Positions 18,742 to 25,037 of a DNA stretch of 64,000 nucleotides are shown one piece after another. Every line of letters begins with the position of its first letter. Within the stretch, counting starts at the first letter, position 1. The stretch spans positions 1 through 64,000 of the forward strand of contig NZ_JAKSXW010000149.1 of the NCBI RefSeq assembly GCF_022829405.1, in the 5' to 3' direction. Source of the stretch: Methylobacterium sp. J-076. Its GTDB lineage: Bacteria; Pseudomonadota; Alphaproteobacteria; Rhizobiales; Beijerinckiaceae. The position numbers were made by a program, and so were the translations under genes. The notes beneath the pieces are model-generated. The model did not search any database, was not told the origin of the DNA, and worked only from the letters and a program-made list of their open reading frames with translations.

Positions 18742-18761
18742 GTAAGCACATAGTAAGCAGG
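18742..18761 (+). repeat. Candidate integrase arm-type site, left end
   Basis: GTAAGCACATAGTAAGCAGG matches 19 of 20 bases at 31592-31611. It contains GTAAGC twice, and a GCTTACC inverted copy lies at 18721. Paired short repeats just inside both ends of an integrated element are typical of integrase arm binding; binding itself is inferred. Confidence 0.5.
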
Positions 18762-18798
18762 CGACTGAAATTTCTCGGTCCGATCTCATCTTTTCGAC

Positions 18799-18996
18799 AT
18801 GGACGATACGGCCTCCTTGCGCGACGTAGCTGCTCTGGATGCAACCCGAGCGCTGGGAGCCTTCGGTCGCCGCGTGAAGCCTCCTACGCCTGTCCGGCCG
18901 CACTGGCTGGTGGACGGCGAGGCCTTCACCCTAACCGAGTTGCTGATCCTGGCGTCCTTCGCGAAGCTCCTGCCACCGCCGGAGCGGGAGAGGTAG
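18799..18996 (+). CDS. Small phage-type hypothetical protein
   Basis: 65 residues, MDDTASLRDVAALDATRALGA onward, soluble, no recognised family. First of three closely packed plus-strand ORFs directly inside attL; the next start follows its stop by two bases, which supports a real operon. Function unknown. Confidence 0.5.
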   Translation: MDDTASLRDVAALDATRALGAFGRRVKPPTPVRPHWLVDGEAFTLTELLILASFAKLLPPPERER

Positions 18997-18998
18997 CC

Positions 18999-19190
18999 GT
19001 GGCAAAGGAACCGCCCAAGGCAGAACAGCTTCTCGACCTCGTCGAAGCGCTCCTCCACATTCGTGCGGTCGTCGAGGCAACGGCGGACCAGGCCTACGGC
19101 ACACCTTCAGAGGCCGCCTTCCGCATGATCCGTGATTTGGTGGATAGGGCGGTCCCGCAGCGACGCCGGCAGCGTCGCCCAAAGGAATGA
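18999..19190 (+). CDS. Small phage-type hypothetical protein
   Basis: 63 residues from a GTG start, mostly helical by composition (KAEQLLDLVEALLHIRAVVEA) with a basic tail RRRQRRPKE. The GTG sits behind GAGCGGGAGAGG. The stop overlaps the next start as ATGA. No family recognised; the basic tail could contact nucleic acid, but this is speculation. Confidence 0.5.
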   Translation: MAKEPPKAEQLLDLVEALLHIRAVVEATADQAYGTPSEAAFRMIRDLVDRAVPQRRRQRRPKE

Positions 19191-19414
19191 TCCCTCCCCT
19201 CCGCGGGAAGCAGCTCGCCGCCCTGCGCGCGGTCGCCGGAACGCCGAGCGGTCTCCGGCTCAAGGCCTATCCGAGCGCGATGCCGCTGCTGGTCGAGATG
19301 GGCCTGGTCGAGGAGCGGGGCGGGTCCCGGGTCAGCCATCCCAGCGGCCGGGCGTGGTTCCTGACGGTGGCTGGACGGGAAACGATCCGGCGATACGGTG
19401 GGGATGAGAGATGA
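19187..19414 (+). CDS. Small hypothetical protein, possible winged-helix fold
   Basis: 75 residues beginning MIPPLRGKQLAALRAVAG, with the pattern AMPLLVEMGLVEERGG then AWFLTVAGRETI. The spacing resembles a small winged-helix or restriction-repressor-like DNA-binding domain (helix, turn, helix, then a beta wing). ATGA overlap with the preceding ORF shows translational coupling. Regulatory role is only suggested. Confidence 0.5.
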   Translation: MIPPLRGKQLAALRAVAGTPSGLRLKAYPSAMPLLVEMGLVEERGGSRVSHPSGRAWFLTVAGRETIRRYGGDER

Positions 19415-19509
19415 TGAGAGCGACGTATTTCCGCGCAGTCCGCACTTGGGGCATGGAGCAAGCCAGTCCGACCGTGTAGTGATTTCGCGGCTAGCGCAGG
19501 GAGATCATA

Positions 19510-19893
19510 GTGAGCGAGCCGAGTAATGATCCGAGCGCTGATAGGGCCCTGGACGACCTCCCGCCCTATGAGAGTTGCTGGCATCCTGGCGGCCACGCCG
19601 GATCGACACCCTCGTATCAGGATGGGGCATTTCGATCCGAATTCTCGGAGCACGCAAGCCCCAATACTGCAACGCCTGACGATATCCGTCGTGAGCTTGG
19701 CCTGCACGAAAGCTGCTGGCATATCGGGGGCGTTGCGCCCCAGCAATCGGCCACATCTGCGCAGGACGCGATAGAACAAATGCGCCTCGCCGTCTTGGGA
19801 GCAGCCCGCGTCAACGAACGCCCGACGTTCGGGGGCACTATGGTAGGCTTCTATGATCCTGACGGCATAGGTGGCACGCAAGTCAAACGCTGA
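19510..19893 (+). CDS. Hypothetical protein with duplicated ESCWHxGG motif
   Basis: 127 residues from GTG 19510, with AGGGAGATC about five bases ahead. Two copies of a short motif, YESCWHPGGHAG near 20 and HESCWHIGGVAP near 66, are separated by about 46 residues, each with Cys-Trp-His. Such a repeat could bind metal or form a paired disulphide, but no family is recognised. No signal peptide or membrane segment. It precedes the glycosyltransferase by 59 bases and may be cotranscribed. Confidence 0.5.
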   Translation: MSEPSNDPSADRALDDLPPYESCWHPGGHAGSTPSYQDGAFRSEFSEHASPNTATPDDIRRELGLHESCWHIGGVAPQQSATSAQDAIEQMRLAVLGAARVNERPTFGGTMVGFYDPDGIGGTQVKR

Positions 19894-19952
19894 ATCATCA
19901 GTGGATCCTGATACTCCGCGGCACAATTTCTTATTGCATTAAGGACATCGAG

Positions 19953-21383
19953 ATGACCGGCCCTAGCCGTTGGCATATGTGTCGTTACGATCGCAGAAAC
20001 CTCGCGGCTCGCCTAGATCTTTTCGAAGATGGCTCGGTAGTCGGCGGCAGCGCCAACGAAACAACTTGGGCCATTGAGGGGCAAGATCTTAAATTAATCG
20101 ATCAAGAGGGCACAGCTCGCCTCTCATTTTCCCTTACACCTAATTATAATGGCGAGTTATCGGGTGTCTACTTCCCAAGGGAGCCAGATGCTAAACCGAT
20201 CCCTCATGTACTTCGGCCTCTTGGTCCCCCCGTCGCGCTTTACCGGGGTATTCTCCCAATTTCGACCTCTGACACCGCGGAGGCAACGAAGCTTATCAAG
20301 AACAAGACAGACTTTAGCTTCATACTCCACGACCCGGTGACAGTTAGAAACCATTTTGGATCTCTAACTCTAGACGATGCAAATATTGATACCTATCAAG
20401 GACATCAATTCTTCCAGCACACATATCTTTCTGAGCCTCTTTTCGTGAACGTTTTGCACGATGCGCAGCTTGTGTGTGGAAGCATTGTCGTGTCCCGCGA
20501 TGGTCTTGTCATGAATGAGACCACAAGCTTCGCACAAAATCGCGGTCTCAACTTCGATTTCACCCTCGCAGTAGATCACGAGGCAGCGTATCTTCCATCG
20601 AGTTCTGGTATTGTTAAGCGGTATGATGAAACTGGATTTCTTTTTAACAATACATATAACAATTATGGCCATTGGCATCTGCAGAGCGCCAGCAATGCAC
20701 AGGCCTATTATCTATTTAAGTCTATAATACCAAGCACAAAGCTGCTGAGTTTTGACGGTATTGGCGTCGAACATTTCCGCAAAGATGCAATTGCGACGCT
20801 TGGCCTGGACCCGGATGAAGTCGTTCGTACGCCGCGCAACGATAGGCTGACCCACGAGCGTTATGAAAGGCTTTTGGTTCCCTCTGCTCTCTGTGTTCCG
20901 AACGAATTGCACTTTCATCCAGGCCGCAACGAAGCTCTCAAAAACCTCAGAAAGCCTCGAACTGAGAACGGACATCGACGTTTATACTTGTCGAGACGTG
21001 ATGTCGGCAACGCTCGGGGCATCGTAAATACTAAAGAGTTATTCGATGCCTTACAAAGTCTCGGGTTTGTCGAAATAGTAACAAGTGAAATGTCTTATGC
21101 AAGTGAGTTACAGACTTTTGCTGATGCTGATATTGTCGTCGCCCCGCATGGGGGCGGTCTAACAAATATGATTGCGCATGCCGGCGGATTAAAAATATAC
21201 GAACTTTTTCATTCGAAGCAATTGAATGGATGGTATAAAAACTTAGCGGCAATCTGCGGCCATCATTACTCGGCTTACTGCATTGATCCGCCGGCAGATG
21301 AAGCGCACAAGGGTTGGCACGGCTCCTTCAATGTAGATGTACCAAGAGTTATGCAGTCTCTGAAGCGCTTTGCATTTTCTTGA
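19953..21383 (+). CDS. Glycosyltransferase family 61 protein
   Basis: 476-residue protein whose C-terminal two thirds match the GT61 (DUF563) pattern: NNYGHWHLQS near 233, a glycine-rich acidic stretch, then RRLYLSRRDVGNARGIVN near 348 and TFADADIVVAPHGGGLTNMI near 389, the family's hallmark. The first 110 residues look like a separate beta-rich domain. GT61 enzymes transfer sugars to glycans; a phage-borne copy most simply modifies the host's surface polysaccharide (lysogenic conversion), which is inference. The gene is markedly AT-richer than flanking genes and uses less GC-biased codons, so it was acquired as cargo. Confidence 0.85.
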   Translation: MTGPSRWHMCRYDRRNLAARLDLFEDGSVVGGSANETTWAIEGQDLKLIDQEGTARLSFSLTPNYNGELSGVYFPREPDAKPIPHVLRPLGPPVALYRGILPISTSDTAEATKLIKNKTDFSFILHDPVTVRNHFGSLTLDDANIDTYQGHQFFQHTYLSEPLFVNVLHDAQLVCGSIVVSRDGLVMNETTSFAQNRGLNFDFTLAVDHEAAYLPSSSGIVKRYDETGFLFNNTYNNYGHWHLQSASNAQAYYLFKSIIPSTKLLSFDGIGVEHFRKDAIATLGLDPDEVVRTPRNDRLTHERYERLLVPSALCVPNELHFHPGRNEALKNLRKPRTENGHRRLYLSRRDVGNARGIVNTKELFDALQSLGFVEIVTSEMSYASELQTFADADIVVAPHGGGLTNMIAHAGGLKIYELFHSKQLNGWYKNLAAICGHHYSAYCIDPPADEAHKGWHGSFNVDVPRVMQSLKRFAFS

Positions 21384-21429
21384 AGATTTGGACTGAAAAA
21401 CGGGCACTTCGGCTGAAGCCGAAGCGCCG

Positions 21430-21879
21430 CTATCGCTTGCGCTCCCGCCGTCTTACGATCCGCGCTCGCTGGCGGATCGTGGCCTCGGTTGTGGGCCAGA
21501 GCGCGCACACGACCTCAAACGCCGCCTCTGCCATATCGAGCCGGTACAGCTCGGCGAGGTGCATCTCGACGCCGCCACCCTCAATGTTCCACGTTTCAAT
21601 GGTGTAGGGCATCCCACCCGGCGTCGGCAGGCTCGTCGTCGGCTGCCGCGGCATCGTGATCCTTGCTTGGCAGACCGCCACGTACTTCCGAGGCTTCGGC
21701 GCTCCCGGCGGCTGCTGGTGCCGGCAGGAGGCGCTGAGGGCCCGGAGTAGATCCAGCACTTCGATCTCCAGGCCGAACCGGGCGTGCAGGTTCCGCACGT
21801 CGTAGCAGCCGACCCTCCGGCAGCTCACGCATTCGACGCGCACCTGTCCGCGGGCGTAGTCGCCGAGCCGGTCCGCCAT
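21430..21879 (-). CDS. Hypothetical protein with N-terminal Cys cluster
   Basis: 149 residues with VECVSCRRVGCYDVRNLHARFG near 14-35; the Cys-x-x-Cys and third Cys suggest a zinc ribbon-like start. The remainder has no recognised domain; it ends in an Arg-rich tail RRRERKR. Convergent with the glycosyltransferase (46 bases between stops). Similar short zinc-ribbon proteins are frequent in prophages of this group, but I cannot assign a role. Confidence 0.6.
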   Translation of the reverse strand: MADRLGDYARGQVRVECVSCRRVGCYDVRNLHARFGLEIEVLDLLRALSASCRHQQPPGAPKPRKYVAVCQARITMPRQPTTSLPTPGGMPYTIETWNIEGGGVEMHLAELYRLDMAEAAFEVVCALWPTTEATIRQRARIVRRRERKR

Positions 21880-22207
21880 GATCCCTCCGCTTCGGAACGG
21901 AGGCAGAACAAGCAGCCCTGCGGCGGTGGCTCAACCCTCGTGTGGATAGCCTGTGGAGATCGCGGTGGAGTGGTGTGGACAGCGCCGGAAAAACTGAACG
22001 CGCAGACGCAGTTGGCGGGACCTTCCGCTCGGCCCCGCCCCGATCTGCTCACGGGGCGGGGGAGCGTCCGATCTCACCAGCGGCGGCCGATACGCGACGC
22101 GGCCTGAGACCGGCATGGACGCTGGCGGTTAGCGAGCCGTGCCGTCATGACTGACTGGAGCGTCCCGGGCTGGGACCGATTAGTTCGAGCTTGCACTACG
22201 AAACTGG
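21880..22207. other. Intergenic, divergent promoter region
   Basis: About 330 bases between the divergent Cys-cluster gene and the repeat protein. GTGGA occurs several times between 21950 and 21985, which may be chance. No RNA gene, terminator or convincing ORF seen. Confidence 0.4.
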
Positions 22208-22615
22208 ATGATGGATCGAAGGCACCGTTCAAGCCTTGGATTTTCGATGAAGCTTCACCTGCGCAACCTGTTCTATAGCCGCCCGTCGCTGGTTAGGATG
22301 CCGCTTCCCGGCTTCGATCCTATCTACTACCTTTTCTGGTACTCAGACGTGCGGGCGGAAGGTTTCGACCCGCTCGATCACTACTTACATCACGGCTGGA
22401 AAGAAGGGCGCGATCCGAGCGCTGGGTTCAGTACATTAGGTTATCTTGCAGCTAATCCGGACGTAGCCTCTTCAGGTCAAAACCCACTCGTTCATTTCGT
22501 CAATGCCGGTCTCGCAGAGGGGCGCACTGGCTACGTGAAGGATCCTGCTGCGCCAGCCCCACGGCCTAACTATTCCGCAGAACCGATGAAATTGCTTCCC
22601 GCGCCATCAGCTTAG
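22208..22615 (+). CDS. Short protein with two NPDV/HYxxxGWKEGRDP repeats
   Basis: 135 residues. Two tandem units of about 40 residues follow the pattern Phe-Asp-x-x-Tyr-Tyr-Leu-x-x-x-x-Asp-Val ... Asp-Pro-Leu-x-His-Tyr ... Gly-Trp-Lys-Glu-Gly-Arg-Asp-Pro; the second has LAANPDVASSGQNPLVHF. The same unit occurs six times in the GH16 protein at 32044 and is known as an N-terminal repeat of some alphaproteobacterial glycosyltransferases. Possibly a binding module of cell-surface or polysaccharide proteins. Start uncertain: ATG 22208 or 22247, neither with a good ribosome-binding site. Followed by two terminators reading the other way. Confidence 0.6.
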   Translation: MMDRRHRSSLGFSMKLHLRNLFYSRPSLVRMPLPGFDPIYYLFWYSDVRAEGFDPLDHYLHHGWKEGRDPSAGFSTLGYLAANPDVASSGQNPLVHFVNAGLAEGRTGYVKDPAAPAPRPNYSAEPMKLLPAPSA

Positions 22616-22617
22616 GC

Positions 22618-22650
22618 AAAAAAAGCCCGCCACGGCAGAGCCGGGCGGGC
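22618..22650 (-). terminator. Intrinsic terminator of the lysis block (distal)
   Basis: On the minus strand GCCCGCC / GGCGGGC with a 12-base loop is followed by seven T. It would stop transcription coming from the lysis genes before they reach the repeat-protein gene. Confidence 0.85.
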
Positions 22651-22738
22651 GAAGCTTCCCTCGGGGAGGGGATGCAGATTTCTACGGTTCACCCGTTGCT
22701 CGCACCACTTCTCAAATTGCAGAGCTGAGACGCGAAAA

Positions 22739-22766
22739 GAGCGCCCCGACCGAAGCCAGGGCGCTC
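22739..22766 (-). terminator. Intrinsic terminator of the lysis block (proximal)
   Basis: On the minus strand GAGCGCCC / GGGCGCTC with a 12-base loop, then TTTTCGCG. Together with the one at 22618 it forms a tandem terminator for the minus-strand phage operon. Confidence 0.8.
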
Positions 22767-22794
22767 GAGGATGTTGACAGATGTCAACGGAAGG

Positions 22795-23289
22795 TCAGTG
22801 CAGCAGGCCGACCTTCGTCATCACCACCGAGCCGAGGGCGCCCACCGCCCCGGCCACCGCGCCCCAGATCCTCTTGTCCATCGTGTCGAGGCGCTTCTCC
22901 ACGCCATCGATCCGCTCGTGGAGCGACCTGTTGTCCTTCTCGATTTCCGAGCGCGGCACGAAAGTCGCGATCGCCTGCATCACGTTGGTGTGGCGAGCCT
23001 CCGCCGCGGCCTGGGCCGACTTGTTGGCGTCGAGCATCGAGTTCTGCCGCTCCTCGATCCGCGCGAGGGCGACCAGGATGCGGGTATCGGAGTTCGCCTC
23101 GGCGCCCCCGTCATAGCCGGCGGACATGGCAAGGGGATCCCTTTCGTTTCGAGCTCGGACGAGCAGGCCTTCGCCCAGGCTCGGCGGGACGGGCGGGGGC
23201 ACGCGGGCGGCGACGCCCTCGGCGATGAGGTCGAGACCCTTGCGGGGGACTGCCGGCCGGCGCCGTCGCGGCGGAAGGGCGTCGGTCAT
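22795..23289 (-). CDS. Phage lysis-associated protein, XhlA/holin-like
   Basis: 164 residues. The N-terminal 50 are Pro/Arg-rich; then a helical, probably coiled-coil stretch (RILVALARIEERQNSML, SEIEKDNRSLHERIDGVEKRLDTMDKR) leads to one C-terminal membrane segment WGAVAGAVGALGSVVMTKVGLLH. This layout is that of XhlA-type haemolysin/holin partners. ATG 23289 has AGGA eight bases ahead; an internal ATG at 23127 would remove the Pro-rich part. Last gene of the minus-strand lysis block, just before two terminators. Role inferred from topology and position. Confidence 0.6.
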   Translation of the reverse strand: MTDALPPRRRRPAVPRKGLDLIAEGVAARVPPPVPPSLGEGLLVRARNERDPLAMSAGYDGGAEANSDTRILVALARIEERQNSMLDANKSAQAAAEARHTNVMQAIATFVPRSEIEKDNRSLHERIDGVEKRLDTMDKRIWGAVAGAVGALGSVVMTKVGLLH

Positions 23290-23338
23290 GGGCGAAGTCC
23301 TGCGCGACCCTCCCCCCTCTGCGGGGGAGGGTATGGGG

Positions 23339-23761
23339 CTACTTGCCGAAGATGCGGCGGACGGTCGGCGCGATGCCGGCGACGCCGATCACGGAGAGCA
23401 CGATGGCGTTTTCCATCGCGTCGTAGGGGGCCGGCAGCTTCGCCACCTGCCAGTTGAACCGGAACGTCGAGTCCAGGACGATGGCGCCGAAGTGGATCAT
23501 GCACAGCCCGAACGCCGTGGGGATCATCCAGGCCGTCCAGGGCGAGAGGTGCTGGTCGGCCCGCTCCTGCGCGATGGCCTTGCGCTCCTCGACGTAGGCG
23601 GTGAGCTGCGCCTGCGCGATCGTCACGTCCCCGGTCACGTTTTGCCCGTTGGTGAGCACCTCGGCGTCCGAGCGCTTGCCGAGGTAGTCGAGCACCGGGG
23701 TGACGATGCCCGTGCCGAGCAGCTTCACCAGGAAGCCGCCGAGGAGGGTGAGCGCACCCAT
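23339..23761 (-). CDS. Phage holin-like membrane protein
   Basis: 140 residues with an N-terminal hydrophobic segment (GALTLLGGFLVKLLGTGIV), a soluble Gln/Ala-rich helix, then two more hydrophobic segments (WMIPTAFGLCMIHFGAIVL and NAIVLSVIGVAGIAPTV). Three membrane spans beside an endolysin gene fit a holin. I chose ATG 23761, which overlaps the upstream stop as TGATG; longer readings lack similarity. Next to a second small membrane protein, so which is the pore former is not settled. Confidence 0.65.
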   Translation of the reverse strand: MGALTLLGGFLVKLLGTGIVTPVLDYLGKRSDAEVLTNGQNVTGDVTIAQAQLTAYVEERKAIAQERADQHLSPWTAWMIPTAFGLCMIHFGAIVLDSTFRFNWQVAKLPAPYDAMENAIVLSVIGVAGIAPTVRRIFGK

Positions 23762-24033
23762 CAGTGCGGGCCGTCGCCCGGCCGGTCGCCCGGGCAGGGG
23801 CCCGGCGGACGAGCGGCCTCGCGGATGTTCTTCAGGACCGGCGGCAGGGCGAGGCGTGCGAGCGCAAGGGCCGAGCCGATCCGCGCGCCATATCCGGCAT
23901 ACGCCGGGGGCAGCACGCTCGCCCAATCGAAGCCGACGACGGCGTTCAGGACGTCCGGCAGCGCGAACAGGATCGCAAGCAGGTAGAGCCGCACGCCGAC
24001 GAGGCGCGCGTTGATGCGCTGGATCAGGGACAT
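23761..24033 (-). CDS. Small phage membrane protein of the lysis block
   Basis: 90 residues, MSLIQRINARLVGVRLYLLAI and on, with one clear hydrophobic segment (LYLLAILFALPDVLNAVVG) and a Pro-rich end. Its start lies one base beyond the endolysin stop and its stop overlaps the next gene, so endolysin, this protein and the holin-like protein are translationally coupled. Could be a holin, antiholin or spanin-like accessory. Confidence 0.6.
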   Translation of the reverse strand: MSLIQRINARLVGVRLYLLAILFALPDVLNAVVGFDWASVLPPAYAGYGARIGSALALARLALPPVLKNIREAARPPGPCPGDRPGDGPH

Positions 24034-24034
24034 C

Positions 24035-24904
24035 TCAGGCGGCCTTTCGGGAGAGCAGAGCGTGGACGCGGGACCAGAAGCCGGGCGCGGCCGGCGCCGG
24101 GCTGGGCGCACGAAAAAGCCCGCCGGAGGGGGCGGGCTGGGGAGGCGTTACCGGTTTTGACGGGCCGGGCGGGTCTGTGACGGTTTCCGACGGTGCCGTG
24201 ACGAAAATCACCGAAGACCCCGAAGCACCGGTCATCGGCGCGAGCGGATCGGGCACCTTCGGCGGCGGGGCCGGAACCGGGATCCGGACCGAGGCCAGGA
24301 GCGCCACCCGGAACTGAGCGTGGTAGCCCGCGATCAGCCTGTCGCAGTCGGTGCCGTTGATGATCCGGCGGGCCCCGACCGGATCGGCCCGGCCCGGCCC
24401 GAAGAAGTCGGCGAGCTTCTTGCCGGTGAACCACCCCTCGACCATCCCGGTGAACAGGATCGCCGAGGCCACGTCCGGCCGCAGCGCCAGGGCCGGCGTC
24501 TTCACCAGGTCCTCGGACGCCTTCAGCACGCCGAGCGTCCGCAGGCGTGCCGTCGCCTTGGCATAGTTCGCCTGCCACGTGAGCTGCACGAGGCCCCGGC
24601 CGAAGAACCCGCTCGGCCCATAGGCCTTGCCCTTGCCGCGGCCGTACTCCTCGATCGGGCGCATGGTGCGCGCCGTCTCGTGGAAGGTGGTGGCGAGGCA
24701 GTAGGCCGTCTTGTCGACACCCAGATCCGGCGGGCAGGCGTCGAGGATCGCCTCCATGCCTCCGACTTGGTTGGCCGTCAGCTGACCGGCGAACGGCTGC
24801 CGTCGCACGGCGTCGAAGAACACCGCGCGGTCGATGTCGAGGGCCATGTCGGGGCATCCGTGCAGCAGGAACAGGCCGCACAGCGCGGCCAGGACGGGGG
24901 ACAC
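24035..24904 (-). CDS. Endolysin, GH19 chitinase/lysozyme-like
   Basis: 289 residues. The catalytic domain spans about 20-200: ATTFHETARTMRPIEEYGRG holds the Glu of the His-Glu-Thr motif, followed by FFGRGLVQLTWQANYAKA, the signature of GH19-like phage muramidases that cut peptidoglycan glycan strands. The GTG start at 24904 gives an N-terminal hydrophobic segment that could act as a signal-arrest-release anchor; a start at ATG 24847 would remove it. The last 90 residues are Pro/Ser/Ala-rich with no domain. A terminator-like hairpin lies within this tail (24118-24137). Confidence 0.75.
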   Translation of the reverse strand: MSPVLAALCGLFLLHGCPDMALDIDRAVFFDAVRRQPFAGQLTANQVGGMEAILDACPPDLGVDKTAYCLATTFHETARTMRPIEEYGRGKGKAYGPSGFFGRGLVQLTWQANYAKATARLRTLGVLKASEDLVKTPALALRPDVASAILFTGMVEGWFTGKKLADFFGPGRADPVGARRIINGTDCDRLIAGYHAQFRVALLASVRIPVPAPPPKVPDPLAPMTGASGSSVIFVTAPSETVTDPPGPSKPVTPPQPAPSGGLFRAPSPAPAAPGFWSRVHALLSRKAA

Positions 24905-24985
24905 GTCAGCGGCGCGCTTCTGGGCGCGCGGATGCGGCCCGCAACGCGAGGCGGTGCAGGGGCATCGAAGGGTCCGGACAAAGAA

Positions 24986-25007
24986 AAAGGCGCCCGGAGG
25001 CGCCTTT
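24986..25007 (-). terminator. Intrinsic terminator between tail-fibre and endolysin genes
   Basis: Perfect AAAGGCGCC / GGCGCCTTT stem with a 4-base loop. The minus-strand side continues TTCTTTG, so it ends tail-fibre transcripts, leaving the endolysin block with its own or read-through transcription. Confidence 0.8.
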
Positions 25008-25037
25008 CGATGATGGAGAGACAGCCCGTCAGTGATC

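Noticed and set aside
23306..23335. C/T-rich palindrome between lysis genes as a CRISPR-like or phage-specific element
   Set aside because: A similar palindrome occurs near 40340 between transporter genes; it is a single dispersed intergenic element without spacers.
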